Assembly: GCF_001439925.1 (NCBI RefSeq)
Contig: NZ_LMBV01000006.1
Coordinates: forward strand, 62,220-126,219
Source: Peribacillus muralis
GTDB lineage: Bacteria; Bacillota; Bacilli; Bacillales; DSM-1321
Length of the DNA stretch: 64,000 nucleotides
Direction: 5' to 3'
Made by a program: the position numbers and the translations under genes
In this document: in pieces, positions 1 through 8,816 of the stretch
Numbering within the stretch: position 1 is the first letter of the stretch
Layout: the number at the start of each line of letters is the position of its first letter
Notes under the pieces: model-generated
What the model saw: only the letters and a program-made list of their open reading frames with translations
What the model was told of the DNA's origin: nothing
The model's database searches: none

Positions 1-7
1 TTCCCCA

Positions 8-1240
8 TTACAAATCTTTCAGCAAGTAATGACAACCGTATTTCACACTTCTAATGCGGTTCTGTTCCCTGCTGCCTGACAGATTCAACGCTTTGAAATG
101 AGTGTTTCCATCCCGATACGAGACACCGATGAATACAGTGCCTACAGGCTTGCCTTCTTGTTCATCGGGCCCTGCAACGCCCGTAAAGCTTATACCTACG
201 TCCGCATCGTGCATTTTCCGGACATTGGATGCCATTTCCTTGGCGCACTCACCACTGACCACACCATGCTCGGAAATGATCCCTTCACTGACGCCGAGGA
301 CATTCAACTTCGCTTCATTCGTATAACTGACAATGCCGCCTTTGAACACTTTACCGGCACCCGGGATGGTCGTCAGCTGTTCCTGAAACATCCCGCCTGT
401 CAAGCTTTCCGCAGCCGCAATCGAAAGCTTGCGTACCGTTAATTCTTTTACAAGTTCCTTTATGAGCGAAGTATTATCATTTCCATAGTAAAACTTTCCG
501 ACCCGGTCCATAATCTCTTTTTCGGCGGCTAAAATAAGCGCTTCGCATTTTTGTTTGGAAGAGTCCTTGGCAGTGATCCTTAACGTCACTTCGCCTTCGG
601 CAGCAAGCGGAGCAATCGTCGGATTCGTTTGATTGACAAGGAGATCATCGATCACCGTTTCCAATTCCGCTTCACCAATACCAAAGAATCGAAGTACTTT
701 GGAATCGATTCGTTCATGCTTATCCAATTTATTCATGATCGATTCATAGCCATAACTTAAAAACATCGGTTCCATTTCGCTAGGGGGACCTGGCAAAAGC
801 ATATATGTAATTCCGGATTTGGACAGAACCATTCCCGGTGCCATGCCATGATCGTTTGCCAACACTTCGCTGCCTTCTAAAACAAGCGCCTGCTTTTTGT
901 TATTTTCCGTCATTGGCCGGTCTCGTTTTTGAAAGTAAGCTTCGATGGATTGCAAAGCTTCATCGTTAAACACGAGCTTTTTCCCTATATGGCGAGAGAT
1001 CGTTTCCTTCGTTAAATCATCCTTGGTAGGACCGAGTCCACCGGTAAAGACGATCAAGTTCGCCCTTGATTCTGCGATTTCTATAGCTTGTTGTAAACGA
1101 CGGTCGTTATCCCCTACCACAGTATGGTAAAAAACATTGATGCCCATTTCCGCGAATTGCTGTGATAGGAATTTTCCATTTGTGTTATTTATTTGTCCTA
1201 GAAGAAGCTCGGAGCCCACTGCAATGATTTCTGCATCCAT
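8..1240 (-). CDS. cinA: CinA-family protein (competence/damage-inducible protein A)
   Basis: 410 aa, full length for the family. The N-terminal half is a MoaB/MogA-like domain with the TGGLGPTKDD loop at residues 66-75. The C-terminal half, from about residue 265, carries the AAAESLTGG motif of the CinA C-terminal amidohydrolase domain, which in several bacteria deamidates nicotinamide mononucleotide. In Bacillus, cinA lies just upstream of recA and is induced with competence; recA would lie beyond the left edge here. It follows pgsA by 23 nt and probably shares its transcript. Cytosolic. Which activity matters in this host is not shown by the sequence. Confidence 0.95.
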   Translation of the reverse strand: MDAEIIAVGSELLLGQINNTNGKFLSQQFAEMGINVFYHTVVGDNDRRLQQAIEIAESRANLIVFTGGLGPTKDDLTKETISRHIGKKLVFNDEALQSIEAYFQKRDRPMTENNKKQALVLEGSEVLANDHGMAPGMVLSKSGITYMLLPGPPSEMEPMFLSYGYESIMNKLDKHERIDSKVLRFFGIGEAELETVIDDLLVNQTNPTIAPLAAEGEVTLRITAKDSSKQKCEALILAAEKEIMDRVGKFYYGNDNTSLIKELVKELTVRKLSIAAAESLTGGMFQEQLTTIPGAGKVFKGGIVSYTNEAKLNVLGVSEGIISEHGVVSGECAKEMASNVRKMHDADVGISFTGVAGPDEQEGKPVGTVFIGVSYRDGNTHFKALNLSGSREQNRIRSVKYGCHYLLKDL

Positions 1241-1263
1241 CTTTTAAAAAACCACCATTCGTT

Positions 1264-1848
1264 TTACTTTGAATTAACAAATACGTCTTTGTTTTTTATA
1301 AAATAATCCAAACCTGACCAAATTGTAAAGATTAATGCAATCCATAAAGTGATATTAGCAAACGGAAGTGAAATGAGCGCAAATGGAAGGTTATGCAGCA
1401 ATAATGCCGAAATGGAAACAATTTGCGCCCATGTTTTAATTTTTCCAAGCTGGTTCGCTGCTACGACTTCCCCAGTGCCGGCCAGTACCAATCGCAAGCC
1501 GGTGACGGCAAATTCACGGCTTATGATCACGATGGCGATCCACGACTGACCATACATTAAATCCAGGTCAACCAAAACGATGAGGGCAGCTGAAACCAGA
1601 AGCTTGTCTGCCAATGGATCTAAAAATTTACCTAAATCGGTAATTAAATTGTATTTCCTGGCAAAATGACCGTCGATCCAATCCGTCGTGGATGCGATTA
1701 TGAAGAGAATCGCTCCAGCTAAGTGTGCAACTGGCAGACTGTATTCCCCCCATGTCAGTGTGCCCCATGAAAAAGGTACGAGCATGATGATTAAAAAAAC
1801 TGGTATTAAGCAAATTCTTGCTACTGTAATCTTATTAGGCAGATTCAA
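1264..1848 (-). CDS. pgsA: CDP-diacylglycerol--glycerol-3-phosphate 3-phosphatidyltransferase
   Basis: Makes phosphatidylglycerolphosphate, the committed step to phosphatidylglycerol. The CDP-alcohol phosphotransferase signature DG-x2-AR-x8-G-x3-D-x3-D is complete (starts DWIDGHFAR, ends DPLADK), with several hydrophobic membrane segments around it. I start the gene at TTG (1846-1848), giving MNLPNKITVARI and 194 aa. A GGAGG at 1857-1861 sits 8 nt upstream. A TTG five codons earlier, inside that Shine-Dalgarno, is an artefact. The rodZ terminator lies between this gene and the upstream ymf genes, so pgsA-cinA probably has its own promoter, which I could not pin down. Confidence 0.95.
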   Translation of the reverse strand: MNLPNKITVARICLIPVFLIIMLVPFSWGTLTWGEYSLPVAHLAGAILFIIASTTDWIDGHFARKYNLITDLGKFLDPLADKLLVSAALIVLVDLDLMYGQSWIAIVIISREFAVTGLRLVLAGTGEVVAANQLGKIKTWAQIVSISALLLHNLPFALISLPFANITLWIALIFTIWSGLDYFIKNKDVFVNSK

Positions 1849-1870
1849 AACTTTTACCTCCAAAATTTAC

Positions 1871-1890
1871 GCCAGCCCCTTGGGGCAGGC
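1871..1890 (-). other. GC-rich hairpin just upstream of the pgsA ribosome binding site
   Basis: A near-perfect inverted repeat of the form GCC-n-GCCCC-n2-GGGGC-n-GGC lies 10 nt upstream of the pgsA GGAGG. A second short repeat (GATGGC/GCCATC, 1914-1929) lies just beyond it. Their position suggests the pgsA leader is structured, but no T-run follows the GC-rich stem, so it is not a terminator. Function unknown. Confidence 0.4.
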
Positions 1891-2010
1891 CCATGCATTG
1901 TAAATCTAAAATGATGGCGAAGGGCCATCTGTTGCATTTATGTATAATTTATCTCAAAATCCGATCTTATATGCCGGATATGCCGAAACAAGGCTTGACG
2001 ATATTGTATA

Positions 2011-2040
2011 GAGAAAAAATAGTCATCTATAAAGATGACT
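2011..2040 (-). terminator. Intrinsic terminator overlapping the rodZ stop codon
   Basis: On the minus strand AGTCATCT-TTAT-AGATGACT forms a perfect 8-bp stem with a 4-nt loop, followed by ATTTTTTCTC. The first bases of the stem follow directly on the rodZ TAG. It ends the ymfF-H-I-J-K-rodZ group and separates it from pgsA. Confidence 0.85.
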
Positions 2041-2938
2041 ATTCGGCTTTCGTAAATTGTATCGTAACCAATTGCGTATTCACTTCAGTTGGTGAAATGG
2101 AATACTCGAGCTTCTCATCATTCACAAAGATTTCAGTTTCGTATGCCCTGCCAATATTGATGACGGCTTCTTTTTCATTGGAGAAATCAATTTCCTCACT
2201 CTTGTCCTTGTCGATGGTGCCCTGGTAAAGTAATTTACCTTCGCCATTTTTAATGCCAACCCAAGGTGAGCCTTTGGACTTCACTTTTAATTTAAAGGTG
2301 TCCGTATCTTTCAATTCATACGTGCTATTTTTACCGCTAGATGTAATAACGGCGAGTTTTTGTTCTTTCTTTGGCTCATCTTTTTTAGCATCATCTTCAT
2401 TCTTCTCATCAGAGGCTGGTTGCGTTTCTTCACTCTGTTTCTTGCTTGCATCCTTTTCTTCCTTATCAAAATCTTCACTTTTGCCGTAGCCCACGGATTC
2501 ATTCTGTTTGTCATCCTTTTTATCAGCACTATCCGGTTTACTCATATAACTCGATACGAGCACGTATATTAAGATGGCAGCACCGATGACCAAAACAACA
2601 GCCAATATCTTCGGTAACATTTCCACAACTTTGGAATCTCCTGCCGGTATCGTTTTCCGGGATTGGACCCTTGAAAGTTGCTCAGGGATTTCCTCGCTGT
2701 AGACGGAAGGAACCTCACTCTTATATTGTTCAAGAATCTCCTCCGAATCAAGGCCGACCGCTTCACAGTATTGCTTGATGAATGCCCGCACATAGAATTT
2801 CCCAGGCATCATGCTGTAATTTCCTTCTTCGATCCCGACAAGGTAACGCTTTTGAATCTTTGTTAACTCCTGTAGATCTTCCAGGCTAAGGGCTTTGGCT
2901 TCCCTAGCTTCCTTTAATCGCTTACCTAACTCACTCAA
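2039..2938 (-). CDS. rodZ: RodZ-type membrane-anchored helix-turn-helix protein (YmfM)
   Basis: Cell-shape protein that links the MreB cytoskeleton to the membrane. Residues from about 5 to 70 form the HTH_25 domain (LGKRLKEARE, then IQKRYLVGIEEG). One transmembrane helix follows at about 105-130 (LPKILAVVLVIGAAILIYVL), then a long Lys/Glu/Asp-rich linker, then a C-terminal beta domain of the DUF4115 type outside the cell. The start is chosen at TTG (2936-2938), which has AGGTG 6 nt upstream; a GTG three codons earlier has no Shine-Dalgarno. It follows ymfK by 17 nt and is closed by its own terminator. Identity is firm from the domain order; the start is less sure. Confidence 0.9.
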   Translation of the reverse strand: MSELGKRLKEAREAKALSLEDLQELTKIQKRYLVGIEEGNYSMMPGKFYVRAFIKQYCEAVGLDSEEILEQYKSEVPSVYSEEIPEQLSRVQSRKTIPAGDSKVVEMLPKILAVVLVIGAAILIYVLVSSYMSKPDSADKKDDKQNESVGYGKSEDFDKEEKDASKKQSEETQPASDEKNEDDAKKDEPKKEQKLAVITSSGKNSTYELKDTDTFKLKVKSKGSPWVGIKNGEGKLLYQGTIDKDKSEEIDFSNEKEAVINIGRAYETEIFVNDEKLEYSISPTEVNTQLVTIQFTKAE

Positions 2939-2955
2939 ATAAAACACCTGCCATT

Positions 2956-3747
2956 TTAAAAGTCAAAGGAACCAAAATCGGACCCCGAAAACTGGTCTTT
3001 TTGGTCGACAACTTCATATGTTATTTCTTCGTCTGGATTGTTTCGCAACTCAATAATATAATCAAAGTCTTCGAGAGTATATTCCGTATTTTGGACAAAT
3101 ACATCCGGATGTTCAATGACTTTAACCGCATCAAGCCGCATGATTTCACGAATCAATTGCCAATGCCGCTCATTTGCACGGCGAGTGGAAACAATTCCAT
3201 CTAAAATGAACAAATTATCATTATTATATTCATCCTCGATAAGCTGACTGCGAATAGTCTGCTTTAAAAGGGTTGACGACACGAACAACCATCTTTTGTT
3301 TGCACATACACTAGAGGCTACGATCGATTCGGTTTTTCCAACACGCGGCATGCCTCGTATCCCGATTAGTTTATGGCCTTCCTGTTTAAATAGCTCGGCC
3401 AGGAAATCGACAAGCAAGCCTAGCTCATCACGAACGAACCTGAACGTGTTCTTCTCATCCGCATCGCGCTGGATATAACGGCCATGCCTGACAGCTAGTC
3501 GGTCACGTAATTTAGGTTCCCTAAGCTTAATGACCTTTATCGTATCCATCGTATGGAGGATTGATTCGAATCTTTCTATATTACGGCTATCTTCCGCTTT
3601 TAAAAGTAAACCGCGTCTGCCTTCATCCACACCGTTTATTGTTATGATGTTGATGGACAGCATTCCCAGCAAGGATGAAATATCCCCTAATAAACCCGGA
3701 CGGTTGACTTGAATTTCATATTCAAAATACCATTCTTTTTTCTCCAC
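2956..3747 (-). CDS. ymfK: YmfK-like DUF3388 protein with ACT-like domain and P-loop
   Basis: 263 aa, matching the YmfK/DUF3388 position beside rodZ in Bacillus. Function is not known. Residues 5-75 look like an ACT ligand-binding domain (VNRPGLLGDISSLLG, then INIITINGVDEG). The rest contains a Walker A-like GMPRVGKT at residues 132-139 and a Walker B-like hydrophobic strand LFILDG at 179-184. The tail is acidic and ends GSDFGSFDF. No signal peptide or membrane segment is visible, so it is probably cytosolic. It lies 240 nt after ymfJ with a hairpin between them, and 17 nt before rodZ, so it is probably transcribed with rodZ. The ACT and P-loop readings are mine and need a structure prediction. 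Confidence 0.75.
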   Translation of the reverse strand: MEKKEWYFEYEIQVNRPGLLGDISSLLGMLSINIITINGVDEGRRGLLLKAEDSRNIERFESILHTMDTIKVIKLREPKLRDRLAVRHGRYIQRDADEKNTFRFVRDELGLLVDFLAELFKQEGHKLIGIRGMPRVGKTESIVASSVCANKRWLFVSSTLLKQTIRSQLIEDEYNNDNLFILDGIVSTRRANERHWQLIREIMRLDAVKVIEHPDVFVQNTEYTLEDFDYIIELRNNPDEEITYEVVDQKDQFSGSDFGSFDF

Positions 3748-3940
3748 GATAACACTCCTTAAGCCTAGAAGCTTTTACCCTATCCATTCGAGCAAAACTT
3801 ATCCATCGTAAATTTCAAGGTCTGTACCCATTAATTATTGTCTAGCTTCTATATTATAGCATTTCATGAGAAGTTAAAAGGAAAAACCCCATAAAATTCT
3901 TCAATTTTATATTCAAGGATAATTATCAGTCATCCTCATG

Positions 3941-3974
3941 CAGAAAGGCCCTGTTAATAAATAACAGGGCCTTT
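3941..3974 (-). terminator. Hairpin terminator after ymfJ
   Basis: AAAGGCCCTGTTA (3944-3956) and TAACAGGGCCTTT (3962-3974) form a perfect 13-bp stem with a 5-nt loop. The T-tract on the minus strand is short (CTTTCTG), so termination may be partial and let some transcription pass into ymfK. Confidence 0.7.
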
Positions 3975-3986
3975 AGCTTTTAGTTT

Positions 3987-4244
3987 TTACTTTGTTCCGT
4001 TGTTCTCGACTAACTTGACCATAACGCTTGCCATGGCATGTTTTTCTTGATCGCTAGCGACTGACCAAAGATCAGCAAGGACTTTTTCTTGATCATTCTG
4101 GGGCTCAACCTGCTTAGCTAGATAATCACCGATTTCAAAAGCCAAGTTGTTGACGGCACCATCTGATAATCCTTGTTGCTCACCTTGATTTAATCTGTCG
4201 CCTAAAAAGTTTTTCCATTGATCCCAATTGTCTAGTACAGACAT
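3987..4244 (-). CDS. ymfJ: DUF3243 family protein YmfJ
   Basis: A small acidic cytosolic protein of 85 aa, starting MSVLDNWDQWKNF. The start is set by an AAGGGTGA-type ribosome binding site just upstream; a longer open frame to 4310 lacks one and does not look coding. It matches the short DUF3243 protein at this position in Bacillus (YmfJ). There is no catalytic motif; the sequence looks all-helical, with a C-terminal helix EKHAMASVMVKLVE. It lies between ymfI and ymfK. Role unknown. Confidence 0.85.
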   Translation of the reverse strand: MSVLDNWDQWKNFLGDRLNQGEQQGLSDGAVNNLAFEIGDYLAKQVEPQNDQEKVLADLWSVASDQEKHAMASVMVKLVENNGTK

Positions 4245-4322
4245 GAAAGTCACCCTTTCCTTCAAAATAGTACATAGATATTTTGTGAAGGAACAGAGGA
4301 AATTATACATAGCATAAAAAAA

Positions 4323-5048
4323 TCATGTGTACCATCCACCATTGACGCCTAGTATTTGTCCGGTGATATATGATGCTTTATCGGATAGTAAATAAAACAC
4401 AGCCTCGGCGACTTCCTTCGCGTTTCCCATCCTGCCCATCGGGATATCGCCTTTAATGATCTCCAAATCGTCCGCACTGAAAGATTCAAGCATGGATGTG
4501 GATATCGCACCGGGGGCCACTGCATTCACCCGGATGCCATTAAGGGATACTTCCTTGCTCAGCGCTTTGATAAAAGCATTTTGCCCACCCTTTACCATGG
4601 AATATAAGACTTCACAAGAAGCGCCAGTCTGGCCCCATATGGATGTGACGGCAACAATGGCCGCCCGTTCTTGGTACATCAACTTCGGAAGCAGTTCCTT
4701 CGATAATTGGAATGGACTTGTTACATGCAATTGGACCATCTCATTAACAACCTTGTCATCCATATCGGATATGAGCCCATAATAGCTATTGCCGCTATTA
4801 AGGACAATCGCATGAAGGGCAAAAATATTCTCAGCCAATATCTTGTATCCGTCAGGTGTCGACAAATCCGCTTGTATTGGAATGAGTTCTACCTGATGAG
4901 GCTTCAATACTTCTATTAATTCCATAATTGCTTCTTCATTGCTGTTATAATGTAAATAAAGTGAATAGTTCTCCTCGGCAAGCTTAATGGCGATTTCCCT
5001 GCCGATTCCTCCACTCGCACCAGTTATAAGGGCAAAACGTTTCCCCAC
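4323..5048 (-). CDS. ymfI: SDR-family oxidoreductase YmfI, EF-P 5-aminopentanone reductase
   Basis: 241 aa short-chain dehydrogenase/reductase. The nucleotide-binding TGASGGIGRE is at residues 10-19. The catalytic Ser-Tyr-Lys set is seen as TSIWGQ followed by YSMVKGG, and the C-terminus has the usual GQILGVNGGW. In B. subtilis YmfI reduces 5-aminopentanone on Lys32 of elongation factor P to 5-aminopentanol, which helps ribosomes through polyproline stretches. It follows the M16 pair ymfF/ymfH, with 19 nt between ymfH and ymfI. The family would also fit a FabG-like reductase; the neighbours favour YmfI. Confidence 0.88.
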   Translation of the reverse strand: MGKRFALITGASGGIGREIAIKLAEENYSLYLHYNSNEEAIMELIEVLKPHQVELIPIQADLSTPDGYKILAENIFALHAIVLNSGNSYYGLISDMDDKVVNEMVQLHVTSPFQLSKELLPKLMYQERAAIVAVTSIWGQTGASCEVLYSMVKGGQNAFIKALSKEVSLNGIRVNAVAPGAISTSMLESFSADDLEIIKGDIPMGRMGNAKEVAEAVFYLLSDKASYITGQILGVNGGWYT

Positions 5049-5067
5049 ATTCCAGCCCCCTTTACTA

Positions 5068-6354
5068 TTATTTAGGAAGTACCTGGCAGACCGTCATCCG
5101 TTCATCTGCAATTAAATCAATGGCGACATTCCTGATATCTTCAATCGTTAGTTTTTCCAAAACCGATACTACATCAAACAAGTTCATGTCATTGAATGTA
5201 TATCGGGTGAATTGATTTGCGATATACTCCGGTGAATTCAGGGAACGAAGGAAAGAACCTATTTTTTTCTTGATCGTCCTATGCAGGCTTTCTTCATTCA
5301 AGCCGGTTCCAGCTTTGGATTTTTGCAGAATCGTACATATTGACTCCGTTAACTCTTCTGGCTTGGCACTGTCCCCGCCAATTAAAGCAAACCCAAAGCC
5401 CTGCTCCTGTGTATAATCATAAGAGAAACTTTGATCGATAAGCCCCTCCTCATACAGTTCCTCATGCAATGGTGAACTTTTCCCGAACAGCATCTCCAAA
5501 TAAATATTGGTCGCCAATTCCCTTTTCAAAAGCTGTAAACCTGATTGTTGAACATTGATGGCCTTGATTCCAAGCATAACCTTCGGAGTCTGGACATTCA
5601 TCTTTAAGATTTCCTTTTTCTTGGCAACGGTGTTTGGTTCATCAGCGAATTTACGCTCCACCTCAGGCTGTTCATTGTAGCCTTTATTCGCTTGATTATC
5701 GCGGATTAACTTCATTGTACTCTCAACATCAACAGGCCCTACAACAAACAGAAGCATGTTGCTCGGGTGATAAAACGTGTTGTAGCATTCATAAAGCATA
5801 TCTTTCGTAATATCAGCAATCGATGCCACAGTTCCGGCAATATCGATTTTCACTGGATGATGATGGTACATGTTAGCTATCGTCCCGAAATATAGTCGCC
5901 AGTCAGAGTTATCATCATACATATTGATTTCCTGTCCAATGATCCCTTTTTCCTTCTCTACCGTCTTCTCTGAAAAGTAAGGATCTTGGACAAAGTCGAT
6001 TAGGGTCTTCAGATTCTTGTTGAAATCAGTCGTGCTTGAGAACAGATAGGCGGTACGTGTAAAAGAAGTGAAGGCATTTGCTGATGCCCCTTGCTTTGAG
6101 AATTGCTGAAAAACATCGCCATCTTCTTTTTCAAAAAGCTTATGTTCAAGGAAATGGGCAATTCCATCAGGCACTTTAGAGAAATCCGTTTCATTCAAGG
6201 GCTTGAAATGATTGTCCACTGAACCGTAGTTCGTCGTAAACGTCGCAAACGACTTATTGAACCCTTTTTTTGGAAGAATATAAACTTCGAGCCCATTGTC
6301 CATTTTTTCATGGAAAAGCTCCTCTTTCAATTGAGTGAATGCTATTTTCTCCAT
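5068..6354 (-). CDS. ymfH: M16 zinc peptidase-like protein YmfH (active-site subunit)
   Basis: 428 aa, insulinase-like M16 fold. The zinc motif HFLEH is intact at residues 67-71 (AHFLEHKLFE), with the downstream Glu region EKEKGIIGQEINMY. It overlaps the ymfF stop by 1 nt (TAATG), so the two are translationally coupled. The partner YmfF lacks the motif, as in two-subunit M16B peptidases. Public annotation links this pair to EF-P modification because it sits beside ymfI, but the substrate is not established. Confidence 0.88.
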   Translation of the reverse strand: MEKIAFTQLKEELFHEKMDNGLEVYILPKKGFNKSFATFTTNYGSVDNHFKPLNETDFSKVPDGIAHFLEHKLFEKEDGDVFQQFSKQGASANAFTSFTRTAYLFSSTTDFNKNLKTLIDFVQDPYFSEKTVEKEKGIIGQEINMYDDNSDWRLYFGTIANMYHHHPVKIDIAGTVASIADITKDMLYECYNTFYHPSNMLLFVVGPVDVESTMKLIRDNQANKGYNEQPEVERKFADEPNTVAKKKEILKMNVQTPKVMLGIKAINVQQSGLQLLKRELATNIYLEMLFGKSSPLHEELYEEGLIDQSFSYDYTQEQGFGFALIGGDSAKPEELTESICTILQKSKAGTGLNEESLHRTIKKKIGSFLRSLNSPEYIANQFTRYTFNDMNLFDVVSVLEKLTIEDIRNVAIDLIADERMTVCQVLPK

Positions 6355-7634
6355 TACGCCTGCACCTCCCCTTCTGTTAGGAAATAAATCGTATCAAGCT
6401 GTATCTTTTGACCAACCGCTACGATTTCTTCCTTCGTCGTCTGCTCTGTTTTTGCAAACCACTCGTCGAGTGAAATATTTTGCCCGGATATGACATTATG
6501 ATATAAAATTTCCACTAGTCCTCTCGACACGTCAATCGTCTCAAGAAGCTGGTTCTTTACGACAGCCTTTGTTTGAGCCAGTTCCTCTTCAGAAAAGTTC
6601 CCTTGCTTCATTTCGTTCATTTGTGCATGAATGATTTCCAATGCTTGTTTATAGTTTGCATTTTCAATGCCCGCCATTACCATCAATAGACCTTTATGAC
6701 TTTCGAGCCTTGAAGCTGCATAATAAGCGAGACTTGCTTTCTCCCTGACGTTAATGAAAAGTTTTGAATGTGAAAAACCACCAAAAATCCCATTGAAAAG
6801 CTGAAGTGCATAATAATCCGGATCACCATAGGCAACATGGGTACGGTAACCGATATTCAATTTCCCTTGTTTTACGTCGGAGTTTTCAATGATTTCGTTT
6901 TCTTTCTCCACTTCCTTACCGATTTCCTTCGGCAGATGAACTGGTACTCGAGCCTTTAGTGATACATATTTGTCAGCTAATGCTTCCACCTCTGCTTCAT
7001 CGATATCACCGATCACATATAAATCGACTTCATCCTCAGCTAGCATTTTTTGGTAATAAGTGAAAAGGGATTCAGCGGTTATCATTTTCAAGTCTTCTAG
7101 ATTTCCGCTCGCCTCGAGAGCATATGGTTCAGTTTTGCACATTTCCTCGACAAGCCGTGTAGCTGAATAGCGCATCTTATCATCGGAAATAGACTGAATT
7201 CGCTGTTTCAAGGAGCGAATTTCATTGGAAACCGTTTTAGGATCAAAGGCTTCGCCATTCTTTTTCGGATGAAAGATCACCTCTGATAATAAATCAAAAG
7301 CCTTTTCGAGAAGCGGGGTGGGATCACTAAGGAATTTTTCATTGACGATATCAATGGTGAAACTAACGATTTGATATTCTCCTTTTTTAGCTACATCGAC
7401 ATAAAAACCTGCCCCATATAAATCATCAAGGTAAGAACGAAGCGCAGGAGTCGTAGGGTATTTACTCGTGTTGCTCTGTAACACATACGGCACCAATGCG
7501 CGATATGTAACTTCTTCTTTCGTCAATGGGGCTTTCATCTTCAGTACGAGCGTATTCGTTTTATATTTATCCGTACGGACCACGTGTAGCTTGTAGCCAC
7601 TTTTTTCCATTATTGTATCGGAAGCGATAGACAT
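6354..7634 (-). CDS. ymfF: M16-like non-catalytic partner YmfF
   Basis: 426 aa, same fold and length as the downstream ymfH product. The stretch that should hold HxxEH reads LVPYVLQSNTSKYP, so the zinc site is absent and it is presumably the structural subunit. It has a GGAGG ribosome binding site (in gaggaggattattc) before ATG. It is the first gene of the ymfF-ymfH-ymfI-ymfJ group and is separated from the upstream nup operon by a strong terminator at 7814-7849, so it needs its own promoter in 7635-7813; I saw no clear one. Confidence 0.88.
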   Translation of the reverse strand: MSIASDTIMEKSGYKLHVVRTDKYKTNTLVLKMKAPLTKEEVTYRALVPYVLQSNTSKYPTTPALRSYLDDLYGAGFYVDVAKKGEYQIVSFTIDIVNEKFLSDPTPLLEKAFDLLSEVIFHPKKNGEAFDPKTVSNEIRSLKQRIQSISDDKMRYSATRLVEEMCKTEPYALEASGNLEDLKMITAESLFTYYQKMLAEDEVDLYVIGDIDEAEVEALADKYVSLKARVPVHLPKEIGKEVEKENEIIENSDVKQGKLNIGYRTHVAYGDPDYYALQLFNGIFGGFSHSKLFINVREKASLAYYAASRLESHKGLLMVMAGIENANYKQALEIIHAQMNEMKQGNFSEEELAQTKAVVKNQLLETIDVSRGLVEILYHNVISGQNISLDEWFAKTEQTTKEEIVAVGQKIQLDTIYFLTEGEVQA

Positions 7635-7813
7635 GAATAATCCTCCTCATTATATAAATCACCTTTATTAGCTTATTGTTTGTAGATTGGAACCCTTTTA
7701 AACATCTACTTAAAATATACATGTGAAAGGAAAAATCATGCAAGTAACAGCTACTTTTTTTAGGTTTTCACCAGGAGTTCATCAGCTATGGTCTAATCTT
7801 ATGCTTCTATCCT

Positions 7814-7849
7814 AAGAAAAAACCGGTCAGCATAGTTAACTGACCGGTT
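7814..7849 (-). terminator. Intrinsic terminator of the nupNOPQ operon
   Basis: AACCGGTCAG (7821-7830) and CTGACCGGTT (7840-7849) form a perfect 10-bp stem. The minus strand continues in TTTTTTCTT. It lies 7 nt after the nupQ stop codon. Confidence 0.92.
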
Positions 7850-7856
7850 GCATCAT

Positions 7857-8816
7857 TTATCTTTTTCCTTTGATATAAGGCTGTCCCGATGCTTTTGGAG
7901 CATCTGCACGTCCAATGAATCCAGTTAGGGCAATGATTGTCAATACATAAGGGGCAATCAAAAGGTAAACCGATGGTATATCCTTGAAAAAAGGAAGGCT
8001 CGAGCCAACGATGCTTAAGCTTTGAGCTAAACCAAAGAATAACGCAGCCCCCATCGCTCCAATTGGATGCCACTTACCGAATATCATCGCGGCAATGGCC
8101 ATGAATCCTTGACCATTGATGGTCGCATGGTTGAATTCATTCGAAAAGATGGTTGCATAAATCGCTCCGCCGATACCGCCGAACGCACCTGACAATAAGA
8201 CGGCAGCATAACGGATTTTCGTAACATTTACACCCATCGTATCAGCTGCCATAGGATGCTCTCCAACTGCACGAACTCTTAAACCAAATGGAGTTTTATA
8301 TAGTACATACCAAACGACAAAAGATATCAAGATCGCTATATAGACGATATAATACCCATTTGCGAAAAAGATGGGTCCTATAAATGGAATATCACTTAAA
8401 AGCGGAACATCAATCCTTGGGAATGTTTCTGTGATTCTATCTGTTTGTCCTTTGTCGAAAATCAGCTTAACTAAAAACATGGTTAAACCTACTGCCAAAA
8501 GGTTGATGGCGACACCGCTGACCGTTTGATCCGCCCTGAACGTTATGCAAGCCACTGCATGGAGGATGGAAAATAACAAACCAGCTATCATTGCTGCTAT
8601 GACAGCAAGCCATGGTGTCCATTCGCCAAACACATCTGCCAACATTAAGTTGAAAACGATCCCTGTAAAGGCACCTATTACCATTAATCCTTCCAAACCA
8701 ATGTTTATAACACCTGCGCGTTCAGAAAACACTCCTCCAAGTGAAGTAAATATAAGTGGAGCAGCTAGAGCAATCATTGATGGAATAATAATTTGTAATA
8801 CTTGGTAGAAATCCAC
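7857..8816 (-). CDS. nupQ: Nucleoside ABC transporter permease NupQ (YufQ-like)
   Basis: 319 aa, almost entirely hydrophobic, with about eight or more membrane spans. It contains the motifs usual in the BPD_transp_2 permease family (ERAGVINIGLEGLMVIGAF near residue 32, and a VGEHPMAADTMGV coupling loop near residue 180). It starts with GTG directly after the nupP stop codon, so the two are coupled. With NupP it forms the membrane channel of a BMP-type nucleoside importer. The family also contains simple-sugar permeases; the BMP binding protein in the operon favours nucleosides. Confidence 0.9.
   Translation of the reverse strand: MDFYQVLQIIIPSMIALAAPLIFTSLGGVFSERAGVINIGLEGLMVIGAFTGIVFNLMLADVFGEWTPWLAVIAAMIAGLLFSILHAVACITFRADQTVSGVAINLLAVGLTMFLVKLIFDKGQTDRITETFPRIDVPLLSDIPFIGPIFFANGYYIVYIAILISFVVWYVLYKTPFGLRVRAVGEHPMAADTMGVNVTKIRYAAVLLSGAFGGIGGAIYATIFSNEFNHATINGQGFMAIAAMIFGKWHPIGAMGAALFFGLAQSLSIVGSSLPFFKDIPSVYLLIAPYVLTIIALTGFIGRADAPKASGQPYIKGKR

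Noticed and set aside
98-442. Plus-strand open frames opposite cinA, and similar frames opposite most other genes (for example 10448-10870, 32424-32993, 55489-56070, 62598-63068)
   Set aside because: They mirror long minus-strand genes with firm identity, lack ribosome binding sites and show no family resemblance.
1893-2228. Plus-strand open frame of 111 codons across the rodZ-pgsA gap
   Set aside because: No ribosome binding site, crosses the rodZ terminator and the end of rodZ, composition unlike a protein.
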